The translations under genes and the position numbers were made by a program. Source: Branchiostoma floridae (lineage: Eukaryota; Chordata; Leptocardii; Amphioxiformes; Branchiostomatidae). Taken from it: a DNA stretch of 64,000 nt. How positions within the stretch are numbered: the first letter of the stretch is position 1; every line of letters begins with the position of its first letter. Location: contig NC_049986.1 of the NCBI RefSeq assembly GCF_000003815.2, forward strand, positions 11,734,706 through 11,798,705. The letters are read 5' to 3'. The notes under the pieces were generated by a model. The model did no database searches, was not told the DNA's origin, and was given only the letters and a program-made list of their open reading frames with translations. Shown one piece after another: positions 48,128 through 62,100 of the stretch.

Positions 48128-51100
48128 ATGCCTGCGTTTCCATTCGGCACGGCCAAGGCGCTGAGCGCCCTGCATCTGGTGGTGGGAGTGGCTGGTATCG
48201 TGCTCGGTGTGGCTGAGCTGTTTTTCAAGACCAGGGAAGACGCCCGGAACCAGCACAACAAGGCCATACAGCTGTCCGTGGGAGATGTAGGGACGCCTAT
48301 CATCGGTGGACTGTGGGTAGGTGAAGATTGAAGTATTACATGTAGCATCAAAATACCTGTAATTCGTCAATCATGAAAGTAACGTTACAGTGTTGTCCTT
48401 GCGAACCACTGGTTTATGCAAGTTTTCATAAAGAAGAATTTTCTAAGCTTTATTATCAAGATAAGAAAGCGAGACATTTCCGAACGCTTTCAAGAGATGG
48501 CCAATTCAGCACCAAGGGGAGAAACCGTCTGTTAAAGCCCAGTTGTACAACGACAAAGCATATGAGCTTCACTTCATTGATAGATACTGTTTATTATTAT
48601 TATTTCTTTATTTCAGGCTCTCACTGGCCCATATGACATAGGGACAAACATGAAAAACAAAGAATATGTACAACATTTTAAGACAAGCTGACAATATTAT
48701 GGCTATGTGTAGAGGCGGCGCCAGAGATTGGTTAAAAATGAATACTGGTGTTTGAAGTGATGAACTTACGGACGTCATTACAAAAAGATTTGGTACTTTG
48801 GTGTTGGTTTCTGTGATCAGAACGCATTTATAAAATGTAGAATTCATGTTAATTGTCATATTTCAGTAGACAAGACAACAGCAATGTTCTTTTTCGGATC
48901 ATCTCTTCGGGAAAACTGACGTTAACAACATGATGCCGCTTTGACTTTCACTTTTTGCCTATTTTTCCATAATCCTTTTTAACCTCTACGATAGTTTCTC
49001 CTAGTCGGTAGTGTTGGTGCCTCCCTGGAACCTGGCGGTCCAAACAATAAGTGCAAGGTAAGATTGATGAAATAAAATAAAATGGTTGCGCTTGGAACTT
49101 GTGAGCCATATTGAATGGGACTTCCCCATTGAGAATAGCTGTTACGTAAAATTCATAATTGTTCATATGAGACGTTAGCAAGTTTGTGCAATCTAACGTT
49201 GAATGTCCGTCTTGTGATTTCGAATATGTTAACATGTGATTTGGTTTTGACAAGTCCTTTTCACGACATCTTTAGTGTAGTGACGTTCATATCTCCCTGG
49301 TAACTACAGATAGCTGCCTACCATGTCTTGTCCGTTGTCAGCGGTGTTCTGTTCGCCCCAGCCATGGGAATTATCGCCGCTAACAGCATCTCACAGGTAC
49401 CAATATGCGTGTGCGTCATTAACATAAGCGTGGAGCAGTCACTAAATTAGAATAATGACGTCAAGCTATAGAGAAACAATTAGACTTTTTAAACGAGATT
49501 ATGAGCAACTCTTCGATACGTGTTATATGACAACTTAAAATTTTCAAGCTTGTCAATTTGCAACTATTGAATTGAATGGAAAAGAACAGTGTATAGTTCA
49601 CCGATTTGAAGGTTCTGATGTAGTAAGCTATGCCTATGAAGGAGGTATTGTAGTTACATTGGGTGTAGGCCGTCGTACGATTTCGACATCGTAGAATTTT
49701 CAAGCAGCAGTCTGTGAAAAAAATAAACCACCGACAAGACCTACTAGAAGTTTACTCTCCAAGCAGCTCTGGGTACTTTCTACGTATTTTTGGGCGTTTT
49801 TATCGGGCTTTCTACTTTGTACCGTTTTCTTCATGTCTAGCGGACCAATAAAAACGCCTAAAAACGTAACGCGTTAAAAAAACAGCCGGAGCCTTAACTC
49901 CGCTTGGAGAGTACTTATTAGCTGCACTTAGCCCTTTCCGTAACAACACAGAATTTTGTACGACCATGATGTGTACTTCTATTCCAAGAATATTACCATA
50001 TTTTGCCATCATATGGCGATAGCGCGACATATTTGGCCTCACCCCTTATTTGCTACCTCCTGTTTCCCCACAAAGCGCCATGACGCGCCCTGCACGGCAG
50101 AAACCTGCGCGGAAGCGTCAGGCATCCTGGGTATCCAGGCAGCGGTGATCGCCGCGGCAGTGGTGGAGGTGTGTCTGTCCGTTACCACGGCAACCATCTG
50201 CTGCTGCTGGGCCCCGCCAAGTACGGCCCAGGTAATGACTAAATAAGGGCATTATAGAGTGACATCATGCAGACATGAAGGTCAATTATATACTAGTACC
50301 CTATCACACTTATCTGTGATGAAAGAAAGTGCGGCAAATATCAGAATCACTTGTTCTCATTTTTGCTTCCCTGACGACTTTTGTTGCTGAAATCCTGGAG
50401 CGGAGTAAACCTTTGTGCCCATACAAAACTAATGATTCACAATACATGCCTTACATACTGACCCAACATGATAACGGGAAAGTCACATAAAAAGTTAGGA
50501 AAATGGAATTATAGAGGAAGGTCAAAATGCCAATTTAGCCAACCTGAATACCTTAACGCTAGGGACAAAATGACGGAAACTGTCTATCAAATTAAATATT
50601 TGTACAATTGCTATTCTTTAATATGACACGAAAAACATTTTTCTTTGTCTACTTTTCATTGCACTGCATACTCTGTTGATCTCTTACCCTGCTGTACCTG
50701 GTGTGTACCTGACAGGTGATGCCGATGTCAGTGCCCTACACCATCCAGGTGGTGCCGCAGTCCCCTAACCCCGCCCAGCCCGGAGGGAGGTTACTGGTAC
50801 CGCAGCCTCAGTTCTACCTGCCGAACCAGGTCATCACTGAGGACATCGACTTCAAGAAGACCACAACTGATGAAGGTGAGATTTGTCTGACTCAGCGCTT
50901 AGGCACTAGTACTATTCATTCATTCGTCAGTTCCCGCCGGTTTTCCATACTGTTCCGGTCTTTCATTATATTTTCCATGCTGTTCCCGGCTCCCAATGTG
51001 CCCTTACCTTACCTTACCTTACCCACAAATAAACGTTGGTCACTAAATAAACCGGAGTAATGTTGAACATGGATAAGTTTTGTTCAGTAGCTGCCAAAGA

Positions 51101-51714
51101 GATCTGGTAGCCTATAGTCTTATATACTGTCTTATATAATTCAGAATCTACATATGTTTATAAGATGATTCATAGATTGCCGATGGAGAACCCAACGCAA
51201 TGTTAGCCCAAGGGCGTATATAACGTCCTCAGTTAGCTAATACCCAATTTTAGTACAAGTTTGCAAACCATATGATACAGGAATCGTTGCGAGGGAAGAT
51301 GTGAAGAAAAGCAGCTCCTCACAGACGCCCCCTCCCGCCCGTGACGTGGGCTGCAACACGCAGGACAAGCTGATCCCCTGGCTGGGGATCTCCGCGGAGG
51401 AGCTGGAGAACGCCCGGGCGACCCTGCGCCCTCCCCCGACCAAGAAGGCGTGGGCAGCAGCGCCGAGAGCGATCCTCAGGAGGTTCACCAAGCAGCAGAA
51501 CGGGCACGTCTGGCCGCTAGCGATTCCCAAACGTCATGCGACAGAGAAGAAAGAGGACGGGTCTGGCTATGGGAATAGCGGTCCCAATCCATCTACTTCC
51601 AAGGGCATCGACTTTATGGATATTGGGAGCTCCAGTGATGATAAAATGGAGTCCAAACCCCCCACAGCACCATCCCCTCCCCCTTCCCCGCTCCCTGGGG
51701 TTGTGATTGAATAG
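48128..51714 (+). CDS. CD20/MS4A-like four-pass membrane protein with long cytoplasmic tail
   Basis: Six exons: 48128-48320, 49005-49057, 49310-49396, 50076-50231, 50716-50875, 51281-51714 give 360 residues with consistent phases. Four hydrophobic segments: about 8-33 (LVVGVAGIVLGVAELFF), 52-72 (TPIIGGLWVVGSVGASL), 83-108 (HVLSVVSGVLFAPAMGII) and 127-155. A PCTAETC loop with two cysteines lies between segments 3 and 4. The GGLW motif in segment 2 and the overall topology fit the CD20-like MS4A family, whose members modulate membrane signalling and ion flux. Residues 160-360 are a predicted cytoplasmic tail rich in Pro, Ser and charged residues, longer than in typical MS4A proteins. The donor at 48321 (GTGAAG) was chosen over 48317 because only it keeps phase. 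The acceptor at 50076 follows CACAAAG, a weak site. Family membership is likely; the exact orthologue is unknown. Confidence 0.75.
50510..50554. mobile_element. TTAA-adjacent element end related to 17395-17714
   Basis: GGAAGGTCAAAATGCCAATT and TAGCCAACCTGAATACC end directly at a TTAA. This parallels the right end of the foldback MITE in the membrane-protein gene. The other end of this copy was not found, so it may be truncated. It lies in the intron before exon 5 of the MS4A-like gene. Confidence 0.5.
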
Positions 51715-53190
51715 TGGTAAAAGAATGTGTGCAGTAGTGACAAATCCGCCTATGAATGTCAAATGCTTAACTTATATTGGCTTGCGGTATTGATACCATA
51801 TTATGTTATGTTGCATTATGATGATATTTTGGTAAAGTTTTGTGTGTACACTTGTCATCTAGTATCTTTCAAAGTTGTAGGTATGTATTATCAGTATCTA
51901 TGGATTTTGTTCAAGCCAACATCTATTAGTCGTAAAATATTGACACTGCTGAAACATATGAGGAATTTGCAGAACAAGGTTTTGAAAGGTGTTAGGAAGT
52001 CACAATAGCTGTTTAAAACATGTTTAATTATGTTCTGAAACAACTCTGGCATTGCCATTGTATTGTAGAGAAATTCATATTCAATCATAGATAGCATTCA
52101 GTCATTTTTCTCTATGAGGTCTTGGCATGATTATGTATTTCACAAGTTAAAAATTGATGTTGCTCTAAAAATCAATGTTTTCATGTTATAAAATTGTGCC
52201 ATGTAAGTCTGAGTAAATGCATGAAGGCCTGACACAGGCCATACATAAAATACCATAAATAAAAAAAGATGCCAGCATACCTTTACAATATGGCACCTGA
52301 AATGTGAATTTGTTGCTCTTGAGGGAACGTTTTTCCTTTTAAAAAGAGCCTAGTTGTATGTATACAAAGTAGAGGTAACTGTTCCCCCACACCATTTGTA
52401 CCTAATAGTAATGATAAATATGGAACATGGGTGAACCATCACCAGACAAGGTTAAAGTGTGATGGAAACTACATGAACTCCACCCTTTCTGATTAAGTTG
52501 GTCAATGTGACCAATCAGAATGTCTATGTTAAAAATGAGGCAAGCCCATTGGCTAACAAGCTTTTCACACTGTATAACAATGATCATTTCTGAATGACTA
52601 AGATATACAGCAATACCTTACCATAACTATCACCCTGAGCAGTAACAAATCTGTACCTGTGGTACTAAAATATCGTAGACAAACATAGTTGAAACTTCAC
52701 TACATGTTGGTATTCTCTGTATCACTCTTAAAAATATAGCAAAAAATAGCAGCACCTTTGTCTAAACCTATAGCTTTCACTGGTCACATGCTATACAAAA
52801 ATATACAACAAAACATGGATAGAGTATTGACATAGAACATGGCTATAGTGACCAAGTTATGATGTATTACTAAAACACATGAGTGTAAGCAGCATATACT
52901 TCTATAAAATAGCCAGCACCATTGCATTCTGAAGAAGGTATTCTTGACACAACTTTTACTTAAGAAATTCCTGAAGGTACTCTTAGCATGAATTGAGGTT
53001 AAAATACATTGTCTTACATGTACAAGACTCCGTGTGGGCAAAGCTTAGGATGCAGTTCATCACTACTGTGTCATACACTGTATCTAAAATAAGCACACTG
53101 GAGGGATTCAAAAGAAGTTGCAGCACAGTATGCAGTACCAAAAGATGTCACAGTGAGGCGTTGAAGACAACGCCAAACTAGCGGCTGTTT
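51715..53190. other. Convergent 3' flanks of the MS4A-like gene and GPCPD1
   Basis: AT-rich non-coding sequence between two stop codons on opposite strands (51714 and 53191). It should hold both 3'UTRs. No third gene was seen. Confidence 0.5.
52258..52263 (+). terminator. Candidate polyadenylation signal, MS4A-like gene
   Basis: AATAAA in an A-rich context about 0.54 kb after the stop codon. It is the clearest such hexamer downstream on this strand. Confidence 0.45.
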
Positions 53191-56100
53191 TCAGTGGTGT
53201 GTGTGTTGAGAGATGCCAGCAAGGAATGGTCCATTCTGTTTTTCAGTCTCAAACTGGTACAGACCTGGTTCTCTATGGTCAGACATTCTGTGGGGAGGGG
53301 GCAGAAAGTGTCAGAGATTTGAAGCTCTTACCAGTAACTAGTTAACTGTACTGAACACCAAACTGCACTGCATGCCTTTCCAAGCTAACACATGCTTAAT
53401 TCTGTCGCTCCAGATTGTAGGTATTGACAGACTTTTCTTGTAGAAAACAAAGAGATATTACATATCATTCGGTAGATATATTACTCTTAAAATATATATT
53501 CCTATTCACATCATGTTGATACATGTAGTACTTTTACGTTATGACAATATACAGTGTAGGTTAATCCACATCAACAAGATTGAAAAGTTTAAAGAAGTTA
53601 GAGACAAGACAAGTAAACAGCAGACAAACCCCCGGACAAATCTCTCCCTCATAAGCTGAGGATTCTTCTTTCTAAAAAATAATCAGACTGGGGTCCCTAT
53701 GTTCATACATTCTGGTAATTTGAAGACACAAGAAGAGACAAGTTGAAACAAGAAGAAACGGGACAGAAGGAGCAAATAATACAAACAAAGTAGAACTTGA
53801 TATAAAGAACAGACGGGAATATTTTGTAAGGCCTCAGAAGTGAAGAAATTTGTACATAAAGCTGTTTCTGGAAATTGCCTTATTTAAAACATAATCCCTA
53901 GCTTTTTTGCTGTAAGAAAAAAATGTTTACTTTGGTGGGCCTTGCAAACATTGATACAACTACTGTCCTTTCTAATCCAATGACATGATACCTGTCATAT
54001 ATGATGCCATCCACCTCCATGGACCTCAGCTGGCTCATGTTGGCTGGGTCGTTAATGTCTTCTCCCCAAACAAAACAAACCAGCTTCAGTTTTGCAATCT
54101 CTTCAACAAAGGAAGGATTCCTCAAGATGTCTTCTGCATGGATATCTACACCCTGGGAGTGGGAATACAGACATTGAAATCATTGTATTTTTTAGGAAGG
54201 AGTTGCTCTTAAGAATTTAATATTTTTTTCATACAAATAAGAGTTTCACACGAGCCTCTCTGCTCCCTATATTGGCAAGTAAGAAAGTGTTGGCTCAATT
54301 TGGTTATATAGAAGAATCCAATGACCTGCCAAATAGATCATGATGCTACATATCTAAAGGAACTTTGGCAAAAGTTGGGGTAGGTGCATGACTGTATGAA
54401 TGGCAGTATCTTTTTAGTACAACAGGAGTCATTGAGTTTGTTTTGCTTCGTTATCAAAACCAACATTTTTAAACCGTTTCCAAAAAGCTTTCCAAAATGG
54501 CACACTAAGAAGTAATGAAAATACCAACCAGGAGACCCTCTGCCAGGGTAAAGTTCATCGCCATGGGAACCGTCCGACACCTGACGTCCATCATCTCCTC
54601 CCAGCGCTCTGTCACACCCTGGGACAGGAACAGCACTGGGTACTTGTTCTGCTTTCTACGTAGTCTGGGGTTATAACAAATAATGTACAAACATTAAGTT
54701 AGCCACTGTAGGGTAATCAATGACATTGTGATGAAATTTTTCATTGCAAATGGACAAAGTGGAAAACATTAGTACCGAGTGTTGGTAATTACTAGGAGCT
54801 GTGATAGATTCGTAAAGCTATAGTTCATACACTGAAAGAAATTTGGAATTTAGACATATTCAGAAGCATTTATTCAACTAGATGTTTAACAATATTGGCA
54901 GAGGGAAAATCAGTAGTCTGACTAAAATCACACTCCTAGTGGCCAACCCTACAGTCTCGAGAGGGGGTCATTAACCCCAGCTAGCGAGAGATTGTGTAAA
55001 CACAGGCAGGATGACAATTTTATTAATACATATAGAGTGTACATGTAATAGGAAACATTATGAACACAAGAAAGAGAAGGACTGACAGAACGCAGCAGTC
55101 TGCATCAAATGAGGACAGCAGGATTCTTCTCTTCCCTCCGTTCTCCAACACCTCCCGCATGATGATGTCAACTATCTCATTACGGTCGAAGTAGGTGTCC
55201 ATCTCTTCTTCCCATGCACCGTCCTAACATCACCAAGAAAAACAATGGTTAAATGTAGGTCTTATTGTAGAAAATCAAAGAGAAGAAGGCTTGTGGTACA
55301 GATGCAAACATGAAATACGGGTAGAATTATGCAGGGTGGGCGACATCATTTTACTGAATACAGTTAGCATAATTCAAACATCCATTTATACAACAGAAGA
55401 AAGATTTATTCCTCAAACCAATGGTATCTTATATATGTACCCAATTTGGGTATTCTATGATTGTACCTCTAATTCATTACTTAAAGTACAGGATTGTCAT
55501 TGAGTTCAATCTTGAATGTTCATAATCTTGATCACCTGTTCTAAAATGAACCCACCTGTTGTAATAGGGGGAACTTGACTTCAATGTTGAGGTTGACATG
55601 CTCTGGAAGGGTGCTACAGACCTGGGAACCAAACACAATGGATCATTGACTGGCCAAGACTTTATTGTCATCACACAAAGGCAATATTACCAGTATGTTA
55701 TGAAATTATATATTTCATTGGAAGTTGCAATATTTTGTAGTTCATGTCCATTTCTCTATTTCACTAAAAGTCGCAATCTTCATTTCTCATGTATATGAAA
55801 TGAAGTTATTTGTATCAATTATACAAAAACAGAGACAATTTTAAATCATAATTTCAGTATGATAAAGTGTCACACCTTCCTGAGAGTTGGGAAGGGATGG
55901 AGATCAGGGGGCTCCTCATCATCAATACTTGCTTCTGAAAAGTTGTATAAGATCTTTAAGTAACGTTACATGTATTTCTCAAATGAATGTGAAAATTGCA
56001 GCCATGTAAAATAAACAGAATAAAAGAAAAGAAAATTTCGAAGCACGAATCAACATTCAGGATGCAAGCCTATAAGAATTCCAGGATCACGCCATACCAT

Positions 56101-59100
56101 ACTTAAGATCACGAACTGAATGTTTCTATCACATTATACAAACCTTTTTCAGCTGGAAGTTTCTTAGCGGTCTTGTGATCAAGCTGTAGAAACAACATTA
56201 TAGTTGAATTTTAACTTGATTCCATACTCTTAGAAGATAGAGGCTTGATGCCTGCTGTGAAATACAAAATAAAACTGGATAGAAAATTTCTGAAAACATG
56301 CAGCTATACAATGTACTGATTATTAGCTGTCTAAAGTACTATGACTGACTCCAGACCTTTAAACTTTGCACATCCTCCAGTGTTAGCTCCATGACAGCTA
56401 TCTCCATCAACTGGCTACCACCTGTTACTCCCTTCTGCAAAGGAAAAGGACAAACAGTCAGCATCTCATTGTAAAAGATTTGCATTTTTTTTAATACCAC
56501 ATTTTTTTTTTACAAATGTAGGTTTGCCTATACAGAAATGAAAATTAAGTGAGGTATACCAAAAAGTTACCGTCTTGGTAGAAATGCAGGTCTTGTAGTC
56601 GTGGTATACAATGGGGACTTTGTCTTTAGTAAGCTGGACATCAAACTCCACAAAAGCAGCTCCCTGTGGACATAGCAACAATGCAGGTCTCACTGATCAA
56701 GTACTAAATACTAAAATAATAAAGAGTCAAAATTGTTATGTGATGTAACTAGGGCTGGGTACCAGCAGTTGAAGTCACCAAACAGAATCCTTTGTAGAAA
56801 AATGGACCAGTTTTTTCAGTATGATAAGTTCACAGATAATTTAAGGTCCAGGGTCAGTTCCAGACCCTGTACTGACCTGCGACTGAATTTTCTGTACCGG
56901 CACCCACCCGGGTAGATCATAGATTATATATAGACACAATTTGACATATCTTAAGATGTAGATGTTACATTTTACAACTTAAATATAGGCACATATGGTC
57001 AAGGTTGTATGTTGACTTACATGGTTGGCAGCACTCAGGAATGATGCTATGGTATTCTCTCGTATATGTGCGACTCTGTAATAAAACAATGTTTTGTGAT
57101 GATTGCAGAAAGCCCAACATCTGAGAATACAGAAACAACTACCGGTATGGCAAGTGTAAAGCAAGATGTCATAGAAAAATAGTACAAGGGCCTCTGTACA
57201 TATGGTGTATCAAACATGCAACGTTATACATCCAGTTCAAAATTTATTTTCCACAAAGGAACAGGAGGTATATGAAATTGTCAGGAGCAATTCTCAGGTC
57301 ATACATTGAGAAAATTCAGGCTCTTTTTTATTCTAGTTTATAATTTTTCATGTTGAATAGAACATTTTCTGGTCCAAGCAGCTGATCATGATTTTGGAGG
57401 GTTTGAAGACTCACGAGGCAGCAGTGTAAGAGTTGCCCATGCCCCTGTGTCCAACATCCAGAGTTTTCCTCTTCTTCCAGTAACGAGCGAACGACACCTC
57501 AGCAGTGCACACTTCTCCAGTCATGGGGGTGATGATCAGGTAATCAACTGGAAATGAAACATCAGTCCATCGAGATTGCTTTTCATAAATTATGTTTCTT
57601 TAACTTTAATTCACCTTATTAAGCTTCAGCACACATTGACAAGCGATTATCATACATGAAATAAATCTGGGTTTCATTTGTAAGGGGGGCCGATGTTCCG
57701 TGCCGAAGTCGCGGCCCGCACTCTGACAATGGTGTCGGCCGCCGTCAGTCCTGCCGCCACGTGCCGAGCCTTGGAGTTCACGGCTTCCCCAGCACTCCAG
57801 CCATGGTCCTGCAACCTCCTATCCTGGTCAGCCTGCCGTGTCCTGCCGGTAGCCTCTCCACCTCGCGGCCTTCCTGCCCTCCCGTGCGCATCTCCTGGCA
57901 CGGCTCCTGGTCCTGGCGTGTCTCCGTCCCGCAGCGTCCCTCTAGATCTTGGTTACGCAGCATCCTGCCTCGACAACGCCAAATGTAAGGGGGGCCGATG
58001 TTGTGGCCCCAGGTTCTTTGAATGCTACACGAGGAACGTTTAAACTACAGGGCTAAGAAAGCACACACAGGACGCAGTCATGCCGTTAGACACGCACGGG
58101 AGCTGTTCGTCGGGACCCTCTCTCTGCTCTCTCTGTCCAACTGTCCCCAACTTGCAATTCCCGGCTTTCTTTATTCCAAAAACCCAGACACAGATTCAGA
58201 CACTGTCTACAGCTATGCATGACACTAATTATAACATGTACCTGCTATTGGCTTTGTTGTTCTTTTCATCTTCAGTTCATCAAAGAACAATACAAAGGAT
58301 AACACCTTGTCAGCAGTTATCACACAACGATAACAGACTAATTACAGTTACCAGGTGGGCTGTCTGTAGCTTCTCAGAGCATGTACATGACAAAATGATA
58401 ACCATAACATCTTGCTTTAAATGATACGACAATTTCTTCAAAACAGTGCATTTTTACCCCTCCTACACATTCAAGAATGTCAGATTTTCTATTTTGAAAG
58501 TTTTTTTGCAGCAAAATTTGCCATACAAATGAATTGACAACGCCTATATCAATGCATTACCTATGTTACTGTAGTGTTGAGTCTTCTTATGGAATGCATA
58601 TCTGCACCTTTTTATAGAGTATCTATCTGTTTCTAAAGGGCACTTACCATTTATCTGTCCGACTAGCCTGTTGTGGTTGTTATGTAGGGGGGCAGACACC
58701 ACACCTGTGGACCCTGTCATGTTAGTGGGCAGGACTGTTGCCTTGGCAACAGGAGGGGTGTGGCTGTTTGACTGAGCATCGCTGATCTCAGACTCTGCAT
58801 AGAGCAATATATCAAAGGCCTGCACAGAGAGACACAAAATTACAAAATCACAAAAACTGCTTACTTTCTAACTTTTGAAACATGCAATATTCATAACTTT
58901 TGGCAGTTTATGGGTGCAATTTGAAGTAGATTTGCATTGAAACAGTGTCAAAACAGTGTAACTACAGTTGACAGAGTCACACAATTATCATAGCCTAAAT
59001 CTCACAGTTCATAGATTTCACTTGAGAAATTTAAAGCTTTTGTAAAATTAAGACACTTCTGCCTTACCCATTCCTGAGGGTTGAACACCTGAGTGGTGAA

Positions 59101-62100
59101 GATGAGGTAATTGTCATTCTCCAACAGGTGGCCCCACTGGTCCTGAAACACTGGGCACCACTGGGTGTCATTCAGTACCTGCAGGGGGATCATCAACACT
59201 GTGGTTAGATAATGAAATTATTGTGACATTGCAATGTCTTCCCCATAGCATGGTCTTACATTGTAGTCCATTTAGCAATGTAGAGGTTCAGAAACTGTAT
59301 TTCTGAAACAGCATTTCAAACAAGTGCTTTACATTATGTTTCATTTGAAGTTCCTCCCTGCTTCAAATCTTTGGCAAAAAGTAATCTATGTCTTAGGGAA
59401 TGCACACTGATACTCACCTTACAAGTCACAGGAGTTTCTTCACAGGTAGGACTGTTGTATTTCCCATCTACTGTTTGTTTCTGAGACAAGAAGAATATTC
59501 ATTTTGGTACCAACATGACATAACATTTTTTTTGTAAATTGAAGTACAAACCACTTCTGAAGTTCAGGTCTTTAGATTTAACAAACTTTTAAAGTAAAGT
59601 AACTTTTCATTTGAGTCACCATTTTGTGCATGCATTTTAAAATCTATCATCGCAGAACTGATACAGGGGTGGTCTTCAAACCCTAACCAATGCATCCAAC
59701 TTTAAGGTATCTGAATATCAAGAATATCTAGTACCTGCAAGTTCTGTATGTTGATAGGCATGACTTTGATAAAGAATTTTCTGTTGACATTCTCCTGGTT
59801 GAAGATGATGATGGGAGGAGACTTGGAGGAATGGAAGCGGAGCCGGATCTCTGTCTCATCTACTAACCATCCCTGGTCAACAGCACAGCCGGAACCATCT
59901 GGGGAAGGGAAGTCAGTGCTATTACATGCCCGTAGCCAGGGGGGGTTCGGGGGGTGCGGACGCACCCCCCCATGCGCGCTCGAAGGTCCGCTTTTTTCTC
60001 GAAGGTCTGTTTTTTTAATGCACAATATTTTTAAAAGGCGGACTAATTTGTATTTCCAACGGGTCTATCACCCCCGTTGAACTCCAGCTCCGGCCCGCAC
60101 AGTCCGGTCCAGCTCCGGCCAGCACTGATTCCAGCTCGGAGCTGGACCGTGCGGGCCGGAGCTGGGACGTGTGGATTGGAGCAGCTGGGACGTTCGGGCC
60201 GGAGCTGGAATCAGAGCGGGCCGGAGCTGGACCGTGCGGGCCCACAGTGGTGCGGGCCGGAGCTGGAGTTTAACGGGGGTGGCCATGAAAGTGGCTGACC
60301 GTAGTAAAAAAAGTAAGCCTAATGCTATTGCTATGGTAAAAGGCGCCCGGAAGTCTCAAATGGCGGTTTGTGGATGACAGCGCCAACACAAGTTATAGAT
60401 AAGCTATAGAACTGTAGTTAATTGATAACTGTAGAAGCCATACTTTTTATCTTGTACAAATGTTGTGCAACAAAGGTATACACAGTGATAGAGCCTGCTG
60501 ATGGGCACGATGTGGTTTCACCCATTTCTAAGAGGAAAAACATTTCAAATACAAGAGCATTGTAAAGCATCCAGTTTTCGTGTTGGTGGTCGTATACAAA
60601 TTGAATGGGGTTTCAGAGCCAGTTAAAAGTTCGCAGAAGTGATCACGGGCCATTTCATAACTGATGTACTCAACCTTTCGTTTTCGTCAAATAGAATAAT
60701 GTCTGATTAGACTCTGAAGCAGTTATGTGAGTGTCTCTGACTCTTCCTTTGAAATCCTCTCAAAAACGCAGGAAATGCCATTTCAGAGAGTTCAATTTTC
60801 AAAATTTCCCGGGGGAGCATGCCCCCGGACCACCCTAGGAAACTCGCGCCTTTGGCGCTCGGCTCGGCACTCGTTGGTCCACCAAAGAGTAAAACGAACC
60901 CCCCCAGGCAAAATCCTGGCTACGGGCATGCATTATACCAGTGCCATGTTCAAAAAATGTTCAATTTTCAACTTAAGATATGGTCTATCTTTGATACTAT
61001 TAGTATGTTAGAACAACCAACAGAGAGGAAAATGTGGCTCTGAATATGACATATATCTGACTCTACAAAAAAAAAATACATATATGAGTAATATCTTTGC
61101 TCTCTTTTTCTGTGAAGATGCAAGGCTGCCTACTATACTATTTTTTAAGATGTGAAACATATCAATTTCTTAGTTATTTTGTATTTTGTACTTACAAGTG
61201 TTTGGAAGCTCGTCTGGTTAAACAACTGAACATAAGTTATAAGTGAACTCTTCCTTCTCTTCAAATTCTTACTTTAGACAAATGTCATACACAGGTATAT
61301 GTTCCATAAAATTCATACAAAAAATGTGTACATACCGTAGCTTCCAAAACTCCCACCATCAGCAACACAGCTTTTCCCTATCATGCAAACGAGAAGCACT
61401 TAAATTAGTTTTAATTCTAGAAGGCGAATAAGTACACATTTAGAAAATATAAACCTTGAGAGCAAGGAAAAATTATAACATTTGTTTCATCACACTTTGC
61501 CATTACAACTGCTACCTACCATTGGGTGTGAATGTTCGAGGTTGTCTGTACGTCTCCCACTTGATGATCCTAAGTTTCTTCTGTGTCTTGTCTTGTCTGA
61601 TATCACACACCATGTACCTGTACCGTACAGGTGTTCCCTCAGGTAAGGGCACTGTACAGCTCCACACATCACTGCAACAGATAGGAGAAAACTGTTGTAA
61701 GAAATGCCTTATTCTGCTGCTTAAGAGCTATAACGGTATTAGAAACAGTAACATATATATAGGTTAAATCTTAGATATAATTCAAGTAGATAGTACACTA
61801 GCAGACAGATAAGAATATTGATTTAATATAGGTTAAATCCTAGATATAATACAAGTAGATAGTACACTAGCAGACAGATAAGAATATTGATTTAATACTG
61901 AAGTTCATTCATTGCTTTACTTTAAATAGAAAATATTACAGCTGATACGATTATGTGGATGACATCCATGCGGGCATCGCTTTTTATCCGTTTCCAAGAA
62001 AGAAAGAAAAAAGTTTTTCGACCTTGCGTTTAAAAAAAAGTTAGATTATAGCCTTAAATGATGAGACTTACTTTTCTTCTCTCTGTAGCTCCACAGCCTT

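Noticed and set aside
57693..58043. 116-residue open frame, Ala/Pro/Ser/Cys-rich
   Set aside because: It lies in a GC-rich repeat insertion inside a GPCPD1 intron; high GC alone explains open frames on several strands.
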